Assembly: GCF_004794105.1 (NCBI RefSeq)
Contig: NZ_SRYR01000001.1
Span: 310,001-374,000 of the forward strand
Reading direction: 5' to 3'
DNA: 64,000 nucleotides
From: Clostridium sartagoforme
GTDB lineage: Bacteria > Bacillota > Clostridia > Clostridiales > Clostridiaceae
The notes under the pieces: model-generated
Seen by the model: the letters and a program-made list of their open reading frames with translations, nothing else
What the model was told of the DNA's origin: nothing
Databases searched by the model: none
Made by a program: the position numbers and the translations under genes
Shown here: positions 10,038-18,927 of the stretch, piece after piece
Layout: each line of letters opens with the position of its first letter
Position numbering within the stretch: position 1 is the first letter of the stretch

Positions 10038-11459
10038 ATGGGAAAATTTAATAAAGATGTTAAGTTACTAATTGAATATTTAGGAGGTGTAGAGAATATT
10101 TCAGCTGTAACTCATTGTGTTACAAGAATGAGATTTGTTTTGAAAAATCCCCAAAATACTGATGTCAAAAGTATAGAAGCCTTACCAGCTGTAAAGGAGA
10201 CTTTTACACAAGCTGGACAATTCCAAGTTATTATAGGACCACAAGTTTCAACTTTTTATAATGAATTTATTGCAGAAAGTGGACTAACAGGTGAAAGTAA
10301 AGATTCAGTAAAAGAAGCTGCTAAACAAAATATGACGGTAGTACAAAGGGTTGTTGCTAATCTTTCAGAAATATTCTCACCATTAATACCAGCAATTATT
10401 GTTGGGGGATTATTACTAGGATTCAGAAATATAATTGGAGATATGAAGCTTTTTGAAGAAGGAACTAAGGCTTTAGTAGAAATATCAGTTTTCTGGAATG
10501 GTGTTAACAGTTTCCTATGGTTAATATGTGAAGCTATATTCCACTTCTTACCTGTAGGTGTTGTTTGGTCAGTTGCTAAGAAAATGGGTGCTAATCAAAT
10601 GATTGGTATAGTTATTGGTATTACTCTTGTTTCTCCTCAATTATTAAATGCATATGCAGTTACAGGTGCAGAAAGCATTCCATACTGGGATTTTGGATTT
10701 GCTAAGGTTGAGATGATTGGTTATCAAGCTCAAATTATCCCAGCTATCTTAGTAGGCTTTACTTTTGTATATTTAGAAAGATTTGCAAAGAAAATTTCAC
10801 CTGATGCAATTCAGATGATTATTGTACCATTTCTTTCTTTAGTTCCAACTGTACTTTTAGCTCATACAGTACTTGGACCTATTGGTTGGAAGATTGGAGA
10901 TGTAATTGCAACTGTAGTTCAAACAGGATTTAATTCATCTTTTGGATGGTTATTTGCAGGGGTTTATGGATTTGCTTACCCAATCTTAGTTATTACTGGA
11001 TTACATCATACTTTATTACCAATAGATTTACAATTAATTGCTACAACTGGTGGTACATATGTATGGCCAATAGTTGCCCTAGCTAATATAGCTCAAGGAT
11101 CAGCGGTTTTAGGATATATATTTTTAAAGAGAAAGAGTGTAGAAGAAAAGCAAATTGCTGTACCAGCATGTATTTCAGCTTACTTAGGCGTTACTGAGCC
11201 TTCAATTTTCGGTGTTAACTTAAAGAACTTCTATCCATTCTTAGCAGCATTAATTGGATCAGGTATAGCAGGTATAGTTTCAATGTTATTTGTTGCAACA
11301 GCTAATTCTGTAGGTATTGGAGGTTTACCAGCAATACTTTCAATGCAAGGAAATAGTATGCTACCTTATCTATTATGTATGGCTATTGCAGTAGTAGTTC
11401 CATTTGTACTAACAATAATATTTTCAAAGACTAAATTAAATAAAATTGCAGCAAAGTAA
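10038..11459 (+). CDS. treB: PTS trehalose-specific EIIBC component
   Basis: This 473-residue membrane permease imports trehalose and phosphorylates it to trehalose 6-phosphate. The N-terminal EIIB domain (about 1-85) has the phosphorylated cysteine in THCVTRMRF (C27). The EIIC domain follows, with about ten membrane segments and the motifs GLHHTLLPID and GVTEPSIFG. An in-frame ATG at 10020 is not the start, because the GGAGGG ribosome binding site (10022-10027) lies inside it; ATG 10038 is correctly spaced. No EIIA domain is fused, so a separate glucose-type EIIA is needed. Transcribed with treC 24 bases downstream, from a promoter with the TreR palindrome. Confidence 0.93.
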   Translation: MGKFNKDVKLLIEYLGGVENISAVTHCVTRMRFVLKNPQNTDVKSIEALPAVKETFTQAGQFQVIIGPQVSTFYNEFIAESGLTGESKDSVKEAAKQNMTVVQRVVANLSEIFSPLIPAIIVGGLLLGFRNIIGDMKLFEEGTKALVEISVFWNGVNSFLWLICEAIFHFLPVGVVWSVAKKMGANQMIGIVIGITLVSPQLLNAYAVTGAESIPYWDFGFAKVEMIGYQAQIIPAILVGFTFVYLERFAKKISPDAIQMIIVPFLSLVPTVLLAHTVLGPIGWKIGDVIATVVQTGFNSSFGWLFAGVYGFAYPILVITGLHHTLLPIDLQLIATTGGTYVWPIVALANIAQGSAVLGYIFLKRKSVEEKQIAVPACISAYLGVTEPSIFGVNLKNFYPFLAALIGSGIAGIVSMLFVATANSVGIGGLPAILSMQGNSMLPYLLCMAIAVVVPFVLTIIFSKTKLNKIAAK

Positions 11460-11483
11460 TAAAAAATATGGAGTGTATAAATA

Positions 11484-13151
11484 ATGAAAGATTTTAAGAA
11501 AAGTGTAGTTTATCAAATATATCCTAAGTCTTTTAGTGATAGTAATAATGATGGTATTGGAGATATAAAGGGGATAATAGGCAAACTAGACTACCTTAAA
11601 TCATTAGGGGTTGATTATATTTGGTTAACCCCAGTGTATATCTCCCCACAAAGAGATAATGGTTATGATGTAGCAGATTATTGTAGCATAGATCCACGCT
11701 ATGGAACCATGGAGGAGTTTGATGAACTAGTCAAGGAGGCAAAGGATAGAGATATATATCTTATGCTAGATATGGTATTCAATCATACATCTACTGAGCA
11801 TGAGTGGTTTAAAAAAGCTATGAGTGGTGATGAAAAATATAAAAATTATTATATTTTCAAAAAAGGAAAAAATGGAGAAGCTCCAACTAATTGGATTTCT
11901 AAATTTGGTGGTAGTGCTTGGGAGTATGTAGAAAAGTTTGATGAATACTACCTTCATTTATTTGATGTTACTCAAGCGGATTTAAATTGGGATAATGAAG
12001 ATCTAAGAAAAGAAATTTATAATGTAGTTAACTTTTGGATAGAAAAAGGAGTTAAGGGATTTAGGTTAGATGTAATAAATCTTATTTCTAAGCCAGAAGT
12101 ATATGAAGATGATAATGAGGGTGATGGAAGAAGGTTTTATACTGATGGACCTAATATTCATAAGTATTTAAAAGAATTAAATGAAAATACTTTTGGTAAA
12201 TATGAAGATATTATCACTGTTGGAGAAATGTCATCAACTTCAATTGATAATTGTATTAAGTACTCTAATAGTGAAGAAAAAGAGTTATCAATGGTATTTA
12301 ATTTTCATCACTTAAAGGTCGATTATAGAGATGGAGAAAAGTGGTCCTTAATGGATTTTGATTTTAAGGCTTTAAAAGATTTATTTAACTCATGGCAAAG
12401 AGGATTAATAGAAGGTGATGGCTGGAATGCACTATTTTGGTGTAATCATGATCAGCCAAGAATAAATTCAAGATTTGGCGAGGTTAATGAATATCTTAAA
12501 GAATCATCAAAGATGTTTGCAACAACAGTTCACTTGATGAAAGGAACTCCTTATATTTATCAAGGTGAAGAAATAGGAATGACTAATCCTGAATTTGAAG
12601 ATATAGAAGAGTATAGAGACGTAGAATCAATTAATTATTATAATATCTTAAAAGAAGAAGGAAAAGAAGAAGAAGAAATTCTAGAAATTCTTAAAAGTAA
12701 ATCTAGAGATAATTCTAGAACTCCAATGCAGTGGGATGACAGTATAAATTCTGGTTTTACTAAGGGAACACCTTGGATAAATGTATCAAAAAGATATAAA
12801 GAAATTAATGCTGAAAATAATCTAAAAGATAAGGATTCAATTTTTTATCATTATAAAAAACTAATTGATATTAGAAAAGAAGAAGATGTAATAGCTTATG
12901 GAGATTATAGAATATTAGATAAGGATAATAAAAAAGTTTATGCTTATGAAAGAAGCCTAAATAATGAATCAGTAGTTGTTGTAAATAACTTCTATAAAGA
13001 AGGTGCAGAAATTAACTTATCTAAAGAAATAGATTTAGATAATAAAAAGGTAGAGATACTATTATCTAATTATAAAGATAGTTATCTAGATATAAATAGT
13101 CTTAAATTAAGACCTTATGAATCTGTAGTGTATAAAGTAATTAATAGTTAA
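11484..13151 (+). CDS. treC: trehalose-6-phosphate hydrolase (GH13 subfamily 29)
   Basis: The enzyme cleaves imported trehalose 6-phosphate to glucose and glucose 6-phosphate in the cytosol. The 555-residue protein has the TreA/TreC-type sequence: FGGSAWEY, LFDVTQADLNW, FRLDVINLISK with nucleophile D196, VGEMSST with acid/base E248 and CNHDQPR with D323. The insertion EGDGRRFYTDGP after the nucleophile is characteristic of trehalose-6-phosphate hydrolases and is missing from the DexB-like paralogue at 8204. GGAG lies 10 bases before the ATG. It follows treB and ends in a terminator, so treBC is a two-gene transcript; treR has its own promoter. Confidence 0.95.
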   Translation: MKDFKKSVVYQIYPKSFSDSNNDGIGDIKGIIGKLDYLKSLGVDYIWLTPVYISPQRDNGYDVADYCSIDPRYGTMEEFDELVKEAKDRDIYLMLDMVFNHTSTEHEWFKKAMSGDEKYKNYYIFKKGKNGEAPTNWISKFGGSAWEYVEKFDEYYLHLFDVTQADLNWDNEDLRKEIYNVVNFWIEKGVKGFRLDVINLISKPEVYEDDNEGDGRRFYTDGPNIHKYLKELNENTFGKYEDIITVGEMSSTSIDNCIKYSNSEEKELSMVFNFHHLKVDYRDGEKWSLMDFDFKALKDLFNSWQRGLIEGDGWNALFWCNHDQPRINSRFGEVNEYLKESSKMFATTVHLMKGTPYIYQGEEIGMTNPEFEDIEEYRDVESINYYNILKEEGKEEEEILEILKSKSRDNSRTPMQWDDSINSGFTKGTPWINVSKRYKEINAENNLKDKDSIFYHYKKLIDIRKEEDVIAYGDYRILDKDNKKVYAYERSLNNESVVVVNNFYKEGAEINLSKEIDLDNKKVEILLSNYKDSYLDINSLKLRPYESVVYKVINS

Positions 13152-13190
13152 AAATTTAAAAAGTAATTTGAAGAAGGTTACTAAAAATAA

Positions 13191-13222
13191 TTTAAGGGAA
13201 AACTCCTAATGGAGTTTTTTCT
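13191..13222 (+). terminator. terminator after treC
   Basis: AAAACTCC-TAAT-GGAGTTTTTT, extended by flanking TTTAAG/CTTAAA pairing. Confidence 0.85.
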
Positions 13223-13281
13223 TAAATTTAAAATTTTAAATATAAATTAGATAACTTTATTATAAAAACCTACTTAAAACC

Positions 13282-13310
13282 TTAAAATGAAACAATATAT
13301 GTAATATAAT
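13282..13310 (+). promoter_or_regulatory. promoter of treR
   Basis: TTAAAA (13282-13287), 17-bp spacer and TATAAT (13305-13310). The spacer contains AACAATATATG, which only loosely resembles the treB operator, so autoregulation is not shown. Confidence 0.5.
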
Positions 13311-13353
13311 ATATTTATATAATGAAATTTATAGGAAAGAAGTAGGAGAGAAG

Positions 13354-14058
13354 ATGAGTAAGTATATTGAAATATATAATGAGATAGTTAGTAATATTGA
13401 AAATGGAAATCTAGAAGTAGATTCTAAGCTTCCTTCAGAAGCACAACTTATGGATAAGTATAGTGTTTCAAGGGATACTATAAGGAAATCTTTAAATTTA
13501 TTAGAACAAAATGGATATATACAAAAGTCAAAAGGTAAAGGCTCATTTGTACTAGACATAAATAAATTCAACTTTCCTGTTTCTGGAATAAGGAGTTTTA
13601 AAGAGTTAATTGAGAGTATGGGAAAAGAAGTTATTACATCAGTGGAGGAACTAAGTCTTAGGGCTCCAAGTAAGAAAACTATGGCTAAGTTAGAATTAAG
13701 TAATGAAGATCATGTATGGAAAATAGTTAGAGTAAGAAAAATTGATGGAGAAAGAATTATATTAGATAAAGATTACTTTAATGCAAGGTTTGTTCCTACA
13801 CTAACTTTAGAAGTATGCAAAGACTCAATATATAAGTATATTGAAGGAGAACTAGGTCTTAAAATATCTTATGCTAAGAAGGAAATAACTGTACAACAAG
13901 CAACAGAAGAAGATAAGAAGTATTTAGATTTAGGAAGAGATAATATGGTAGTTGTAGTTAAGAGTTACACATATCTAGAAGATAGAAGCCTTTTTCAATA
14001 TACAGAATCTAGACATAGGACAGATAAATTTAAATTTGTAGATTTCGCAAGACGTTAA
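13354..14058 (+). CDS. treR: GntR-family trehalose operon repressor TreR
   Basis: This 234-residue regulator has an N-terminal winged helix (about 1-70; LPSEAQLMDKYSVSRDTIRKSL and QNGYIQKSKGKGS) and a C-terminal UTRA ligand-binding domain (about 90-230). Long stretches match Bacillus TreR, including FPVSGI, SFKEL, KIDGE, ILDKDYF, YIEGELGL and the C-terminal FVDFARR. TreR repressors sense trehalose 6-phosphate. Probable targets are the palindrome in the treB promoter (9959-9976) and the half site before dexB (8170-8181). AGGAGAG precedes the ATG. The GH125 gene starts 24 bases downstream and is probably cotranscribed. Confidence 0.93.
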   Translation: MSKYIEIYNEIVSNIENGNLEVDSKLPSEAQLMDKYSVSRDTIRKSLNLLEQNGYIQKSKGKGSFVLDINKFNFPVSGIRSFKELIESMGKEVITSVEELSLRAPSKKTMAKLELSNEDHVWKIVRVRKIDGERIILDKDYFNARFVPTLTLEVCKDSIYKYIEGELGLKISYAKKEITVQQATEEDKKYLDLGRDNMVVVVKSYTYLEDRSLFQYTESRHRTDKFKFVDFARR

Positions 14059-14082
14059 TTAGAGATAATAGGGGGGGAAGTT

Positions 14083-15369
14083 TTGGAAATTAATAGAGAA
14101 TTTATTTCAAAAGCTAGAGAAATAATTATAGATAAGATAAAAGATGAAAAGGTAGCTGATATATTTGAAAAATGTATGAACAATACATTAGATACTACAG
14201 TGAAATTCCATGAAGATGAAACCGTCTTTATAATTACAGGGGATATACCTGCAATGTGGCTTAGAGACTCTGTATGTCAAATAAGACCATATCTTTTATT
14301 TGCAAGAGATAATAAAGATATCGCTAATATGATAAAAGGATTAATTAGAAAACATTATAAGCTTATTAAGATAGATCCTTATGCAAATGCCTTTAATGAA
14401 AGTGCAAATGGAATGGGGCATCAAGAAGATATTACTGAAATGCTACCAGAGGTATGGGAGCGTAAATATGAGCTAGATTCACTATGTTTTACTATTCAAT
14501 TAGTGTACTTATACTGGAAGATTACAGGGGATAGCAGTCATATAGATAATGAATTTTTAGAAGTTATAAATATTATACTAGACTTATGGGAATTAGAACA
14601 AAATCATGAGGAAAATTCTAAGTATAGATTTAATAGATTAAATTCTAGAGCAAGAAATAATTTGGAAAGAGAAGGTATAGGCACTAAGACAAAGTATACT
14701 GGTATGACTTGGTCAGGATTTAGACCTAGTGATGATGCTTGTGCTTATGGATATTTAGTTCCATCAAATATGTTTGCGGTAGCAGTTTTAAGATACGTAT
14801 CAGAAATTTCTACTGAAGTATTAAAAGATAAAGATTTAGAAAAGAGAGCTCTAAAGTTAAAAGAAGAAATAGAAAAGGGAATTGAAACTTACGGTATTGT
14901 ACATAATGAAAAGTATGGAGATATGTATGCATATGAAGTTGATGGCTTTGGTAATAGTTTCTTAGTAGATGATGCTAATGTTCCAAGTCTATTATCTATT
15001 CCTTTAATAGGTTATAAAGATAACAAAGATGTTACATATATTAATACAAGAAATTATATATTAAGTAAGGACAATCAATATTACTATGAAGGTAAATATG
15101 CTAAGGGAATAGGAAGTCCACATACTCCAGATGGGTATATATGGCATATAGCATTAGCTATAGAAGCTTTAACATCAGATAGTAAAGAGGAAAAATTAGA
15201 GAAAATTATGATGATGAAGAATACTGATGGAGATACTCATTTTATGCATGAGTCCTTTGATCCTAATGACCCAACTATTTTTACAAGAGAGTGGTTTTCA
15301 TGGGCTAATTCAATGTATTGTGAATTAGTAATGGATTATTGTGGAGTAAGATTAAAAGATATATTATAA
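14083..15369 (+). CDS. GH125 exo-alpha-1,6-mannosidase
   Basis: This cytosolic 428-residue enzyme belongs to glycoside hydrolase family 125 (formerly DUF1237), whose clostridial and streptococcal members remove non-reducing alpha-1,6-mannose from N-glycan-derived oligosaccharides. Family landmarks are ITGDIPAMWLRDS near residue 50, the ANAFNESANGMGH region, GMTWSGFRPSDDA and the C-terminal TREWFSWANS. The start is TTG 14083, preceded by a G-rich ribosome binding site (14071-14078); there is no signal peptide. Being downstream of treR is unusual, because the substrate is not a trehalose derivative. It may be read from the treR promoter and thus link mannose trimming to this sugar island. Confidence 0.9.
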   Translation: MEINREFISKAREIIIDKIKDEKVADIFEKCMNNTLDTTVKFHEDETVFIITGDIPAMWLRDSVCQIRPYLLFARDNKDIANMIKGLIRKHYKLIKIDPYANAFNESANGMGHQEDITEMLPEVWERKYELDSLCFTIQLVYLYWKITGDSSHIDNEFLEVINIILDLWELEQNHEENSKYRFNRLNSRARNNLEREGIGTKTKYTGMTWSGFRPSDDACAYGYLVPSNMFAVAVLRYVSEISTEVLKDKDLEKRALKLKEEIEKGIETYGIVHNEKYGDMYAYEVDGFGNSFLVDDANVPSLLSIPLIGYKDNKDVTYINTRNYILSKDNQYYYEGKYAKGIGSPHTPDGYIWHIALAIEALTSDSKEEKLEKIMMMKNTDGDTHFMHESFDPNDPTIFTREWFSWANSMYCELVMDYCGVRLKDIL

Positions 15370-15376
15370 AATTTGA

Positions 15377-15412
15377 TAAAAAATGGAGAAATTCTAAATT
15401 TCTCCATTTTTT
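15377..15412 (+). terminator. terminator after GH125 gene
   Basis: AAAAAATGGAGAAAT and ATTTCTCCATTTTTT form a strong stem with a short loop; the T-run is part of the right arm. Confidence 0.9.
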
Positions 15413-15423
15413 ATATTGACAAC

Positions 15424-15492
15424 ATTGATACTCGATATTAAAGTTAATATATAGTCTTTATTTTTTATTTAGATAATATCGATATTCGATAT
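15424..15492 (+). promoter_or_regulatory. PadR operator pair upstream of the PadR gene
   Basis: ATATCGA-TAT-TCGATAT at 15476-15492 is a perfect 7-bp inverted repeat just before the ribosome binding site. A degenerate copy, TTGATACTCGATAT, lies at 15425-15438, beside a TTGACA at 15416-15421. PadR proteins normally bind such AT-rich dyads at their own promoter. The exact -10 is unclear. Confidence 0.6.
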
Positions 15493-15508
15493 TTGGAGGT
15501 GAATGATT

Positions 15509-15835
15509 TTGCCAAGGGAGCAATTTCAAAATTTAACTGAGCCAATGTATTACATATTAATTTCATTAATAAAAGAAAGATGTGGAGTAGATATTATGGC
15601 TGAAGTTGAAGTAATATCTAAAGGAAGGGTTAAGGTAGGTCCTGGAACATTGTATGCCTTACTTGGAAGGTTTGAAAAAGAAAATATGATTAGAGAAACA
15701 GAAGTAGTAGGTAGAAAACGAAGTTATATAATTACTGAGAAAGGCTTCGAAATACTTCAAGATGAATACAAAAGGTTAAATACTTTAGTTGAGGATGGTA
15801 AGTCTTTTTTAGGAGGGGATATGGATGATATTTAG
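15509..15835 (+). CDS. PadR-family transcriptional regulator
   Basis: This is a 108-residue winged-helix regulator. The typical PadR beginning PREQFQNLTEPMYYILISL is followed by VGPGTLYALLGRFEKENMI and the wing RKRSYIITEKG. The start is TTG 15509: GGAGG (15495-15499) is 9 bases away, whereas the in-frame ATG at 15503 is only 3 bases away, and the family normally starts MPREQF. The final 11 bases overlap the next gene, so the pair is translationally coupled. PadR proteins of this type repress stress or efflux-related membrane genes; inverted repeats in front of the gene suggest autoregulation. The inducer is unknown. Confidence 0.88.
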   Translation: MPREQFQNLTEPMYYILISLIKERCGVDIMAEVEVISKGRVKVGPGTLYALLGRFEKENMIRETEVVGRKRSYIITEKGFEILQDEYKRLNTLVEDGKSFLGGDMDDI

Positions 15836-17120
15836 AGATAGCAAGTGGGTAATATTCGATTTTTTACCCTACGAATATAAAAGTTTAGAAGAATATTTAG
15901 AGAAGATGGCATCTAAAGGATGGCTGCTACAATACATGAAAGGATATATCCTGAAATTTAGAAAAGCTAACCCTAAGAAAGTAAAATATGCAGTTGATAT
16001 AATGGATAGCATTTCATTTTTGGATGGAAAAAATAGTGAGAAAGCTTTAGAATATAGAGAATATTGCAAAGAAGCAGGATGGAACTTTGTATGTGAAAGT
16101 GATAAAATACAAATTTATTCTAGTGAAGAAAATATGGAAAGAATAGAAATTCATACTGATGAAAGAGAAAAGTTCAAGATTATTAGAAAGGCATCATTTA
16201 AATATATATTATTGAAAATTCTTACTGTAATTACACTGTTATACGGTCAATATATTATTACTATAGGAAGTATAGATGGACATTTTTTAGCAAGTCAATT
16301 AAGTTTAGGAAGTTTATTGTTTATAATTATATTTGCAATTCACGAAATAATCGGATTAATAACATTTATTATTTTTGCAGTTAATGGCAAAAAAAGCTTG
16401 GGTATAGGTAGGAAAATTAATTATAATTTTAAAAGAAGTGTAAAAATAAAGCAGATAATAAGTATTATTGGATTTTTAATTCTTGCTTTAATGATAATAG
16501 TATATGGATTTAAGTCTGATATAGATTTATTAAAGATACTTATAATATTTTTGATATTTGCAATAATATTAGAGTATGTTATTAGCTTTGTCAAAAATAG
16601 AAACTATAAAAATAGAAAAATAATTATTCCATTAATTTATTTAATATTGCCAGTAATAATAGCTATAGTTATGATGACTACTATTTTTTCAAATGCAATT
16701 TTAGATTCTAATAATAAGAAAGAAATATCGAAAAAAGATTTTTATTTAACACTTGAAGATTTCAATGATTCTAGTAAAGATGATAATTTATATTATATAG
16801 AAGATAAATCACCAATAGCATCATATTTATTTTATAGTGTTGCAGGTAAAAAGAACTATTTAAGTTATGATATTTTTGAAAGTGATTATAAATGGGTAGT
16901 TAAATATAATTTCAATAAAAGAATAAATTTCGTAAGAGAAATAGGGATAGATTATATAGAGAAAGAAACTAACTTACCTAAGGATATAAAAGTATTTATG
17001 AATGAAAGAGGAGATAAATATATATTTATATCAGATTATAAAATGGTTGAAATATCAACCCTTGAAGAAATAAGTGAGGATGAATTAATTAGCGTTGTAT
17101 ATGAAAAGTTATTTAAATAA
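15825..17120 (+). CDS. DUF2812 membrane protein coupled to PadR
   Basis: This is a 431-residue protein with an N-terminal DUF2812 domain (about 1-115; FDFLPYEYKSLEEYLEKMA and KGWLLQYM motifs). About six membrane segments lie between residues 125 and 290, and an extracytoplasmic C-terminal region (about 295-431) is rich in charged residues. GGAGGGG at 15812-15818 supports ATG 15825, inside the end of the PadR gene. DUF2812 proteins recur next to PadR regulators in Firmicutes and are thought to sense or relay membrane stress, but no biochemical activity is established. It ends in a terminator shared with the minus-strand gene that follows. Confidence 0.83.
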   Translation: MIFRDSKWVIFDFLPYEYKSLEEYLEKMASKGWLLQYMKGYILKFRKANPKKVKYAVDIMDSISFLDGKNSEKALEYREYCKEAGWNFVCESDKIQIYSSEENMERIEIHTDEREKFKIIRKASFKYILLKILTVITLLYGQYIITIGSIDGHFLASQLSLGSLLFIIIFAIHEIIGLITFIIFAVNGKKSLGIGRKINYNFKRSVKIKQIISIIGFLILALMIIVYGFKSDIDLLKILIIFLIFAIILEYVISFVKNRNYKNRKIIIPLIYLILPVIIAIVMMTTIFSNAILDSNNKKEISKKDFYLTLEDFNDSSKDDNLYYIEDKSPIASYLFYSVAGKKNYLSYDIFESDYKWVVKYNFNKRINFVREIGIDYIEKETNLPKDIKVFMNERGDKYIFISDYKMVEISTLEEISEDELISVVYEKLFK

Positions 17121-17128
17121 GTAATAAT

Positions 17129-17170
17129 AAAAAGGAGATAATTTACATCAAAAGTGTATATCTCCTTTTT
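17129..17170. terminator. terminator between the DUF2812 and DUF4956 genes
   Basis: AAAAGGAGATA (from 17129) pairs with TATCTCCTTTTT (ends 17170). The symmetry allows use from both strands; it lies 87 bases past the end of the convergent DUF4956 gene. Confidence 0.8.
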
Positions 17171-17256
17171 ACTAGTTATAAGATTCTTTTATAACATTTC
17201 GAATATTCTTAATAAAATTTAGAGTTCTTGTATATCTATTTGAAATAGACTTATTT

Positions 17257-17946
17257 TTAGCTATAAACTTTTTCTTCAAATCCTGCAAAGTTTAATGAAA
17301 TATTTAAATTTCCATTTTTGACTCTTAGTTCATCTATAAATTTCTTTTGATTTACATCAAGTTTCATTTGAACTATATAATGAATTTCAAAAAGTGATCC
17401 AAAGTCTCTAGTTTTAATAGTTTCAATATACCAAGAGTCAGTGTATTTATTTAAAATATCATCAAATATTCCATCATAGTTTAAGTCTTCTGGAATTGTT
17501 ATTTTAAGCTTAGATGTCTTTGTTTTAGGCATAGAAAACTTAGTTATATCTAAAATTAATGTTAATGCACAAAGAACTATAGTAAATATAAAGGCATATC
17601 CAATATAGCCCATACCGCAAGTTAATCCTACAGCTAAAGTGAAAAATACGTATGTTATATCTTTAGGATCTCCAGGAGCACTTCTAAAACGAATTATTGA
17701 AAAAGCTCCAGCTAAACTAAAGGCTCTTGCAACATTATTACCTACTAATAGTATTATTATTGATATAATTACAGGCAGCATAATTAATGTCACAGTAAAG
17801 CTTGGGGCATAGCCCTCCCTTTTATGAGTTTTTATATAGGCAAGGCTTATAATTAAGCCAAGAACTATTGAAGATAGAATAATTAGTAAAGCATTAAATA
17901 AAGTAAATGATTCCCCGTTAGTTGATGATATTATTGTCTCTAGCAT
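17257..17946 (-). CDS. DUF4956 membrane protein, partner of VTC polymerase
   Basis: This is a 229-residue protein with four predicted membrane segments in the first 130 residues and a cytosolic ferredoxin-like C-terminal domain (about 140-229). The motif ARAFSLAGAFSIIRFRSAPGDPKD in the third segment region is diagnostic of DUF4956. Its start overlaps the end of the VTC gene by 7 bases, so the two are translated as a unit. DUF4956 genes in Firmicutes very often follow VTC-domain genes; the pair may make and export or sense a phosphate polymer, although this is inferred rather than shown. It shares its promoter with the VTC gene. Confidence 0.88.
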   Translation of the reverse strand: MLETIISSTNGESFTLFNALLIILSSIVLGLIISLAYIKTHKREGYAPSFTVTLIMLPVIISIIILLVGNNVARAFSLAGAFSIIRFRSAPGDPKDITYVFFTLAVGLTCGMGYIGYAFIFTIVLCALTLILDITKFSMPKTKTSKLKITIPEDLNYDGIFDDILNKYTDSWYIETIKTRDFGSLFEIHYIVQMKLDVNQKKFIDELRVKNGNLNISLNFAGFEEKVYS

Positions 17947-18686
17947 ATGTTTTTCCTCCTTGAGTTATAATTATTATTTAAACAATATTTTACATATTCA
18001 CTTCCGTACTTTGAAAAGTGAGTATTATATATTTCTAATTCAGACATTGTTTTGCTTAACCATATTGGAATTGCACCTAATATTTTTACTTCCATAAGAT
18101 AAGAATCTCTAGGAAGAATATTTTCACCATATAATCCAAGTTGAAGAGAGAGATTATCCCTTCTACCTAAAATATTAGAATCAAAGGTTATTCTAAAATC
18201 TTTATCATTTTTTCCAAAGAAAGCCTTTCTACTATAGCTTATATAAACCCTTGGAGAAACCTTATTATTATTTAAATAGTATTCTATTTCATCTAAGACT
18301 TGATTATTTAGAAAGTCTAATGATTTAGGTCTGATTCTATCCTCTAAAAACTTATAAGCTTCTTTTAAAGTTAGAGTTGCTCTTCTTTTATTAACTATTC
18401 CATTAATTTTTTTCTTAAGCTCTAGGAAGACTTTATCATTTTCTCCTATAGGAGCTTTATAGCTTCTTAATCTAAGTTTTTCCTTGTAATAAGGTTTATT
18501 AATTGAATGTCTTATTACTTGATTATCTAAAGTATCATAATAAATACTATAAATATTGTAGTTCTCTCCATTCTTACAGAATTTATCTTCGTTCATATAT
18601 TCATAAAGAATAGGAAGAAGTTTTTTATATTGAGTTTCATTTAAAATAAACTTCTTTTCATATCTTTGAAAGGACTTTATAGCCAT
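17940..18686 (-). CDS. VTC-domain polyphosphate polymerase family protein
   Basis: This is a 248-residue protein of the VTC/CYTH-like triphosphate tunnel superfamily. The N-terminal FQRYEKKFIL is the family signature (basic residues lining the tunnel), followed by IYYDTLDN, KEKLRLRSY, VFLELKKK and VNKRRATL. A glutamate-containing strand (SYLMEVKILGAIPIWL) lies near the end. In eukaryotic Vtc4 this domain makes polyphosphate from ATP; bacterial members are mostly uncharacterised. TAGGAGG precedes the ATG. The promoter at 18720-18752 contains the same 11-bp-spaced direct repeat as the beta-helix lipoprotein gene at 6083, which ties these genes into one probable regulon. Confidence 0.88.
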   Translation of the reverse strand: MAIKSFQRYEKKFILNETQYKKLLPILYEYMNEDKFCKNGENYNIYSIYYDTLDNQVIRHSINKPYYKEKLRLRSYKAPIGENDKVFLELKKKINGIVNKRRATLTLKEAYKFLEDRIRPKSLDFLNNQVLDEIEYYLNNNKVSPRVYISYSRKAFFGKNDKDFRITFDSNILGRRDNLSLQLGLYGENILPRDSYLMEVKILGAIPIWLSKTMSELEIYNTHFSKYGSEYVKYCLNNNYNSRRKNIC

Positions 18687-18719
18687 GAAATACCTCCTAT
18701 TAATTTAGTTTCTGAGGTA

Positions 18720-18752
18720 ATTATATAAACTTAACCTTAAATAAATCTTAAA
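18720..18752 (-). promoter_or_regulatory. activator-type promoter of VTC-DUF4956 operon, same motif as at 6020
   Basis: On the minus strand, TTTAAG at 18752-18747 and 18741-18736 (11-bp period) is followed after 10 bases by a perfect TATAAT (18725-18720). The repeat sequence and the spacing to the -10 are those of the promoter at 6020-6052, differing only by C/T within the repeat unit. Confidence 0.7.
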
Positions 18753-18868
18753 TTCTAATTTTTATCAATAGAGATATACAAGTTAGTAAGAAATATTAAT
18801 ATAAATATGATTATTTGAAAGATAATTAATATAGAAGTAGTAGATGGAAATTATAAGAATTCAATAAA

Positions 18869-18897
18869 TTGTAAATAAAATATTGAAATGGTAATAT
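18869..18897 (+). promoter_or_regulatory. probable promoter of the 18928 lipoprotein gene
   Basis: TTGTAA (18869-18874), 17-bp spacer, TAATAT (18892-18897). It is AT-rich and only moderately close to consensus. Confidence 0.4.
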
Positions 18898-18927
18898 ATT
18901 AATATAACCAAAATAGGGGGGATACTT

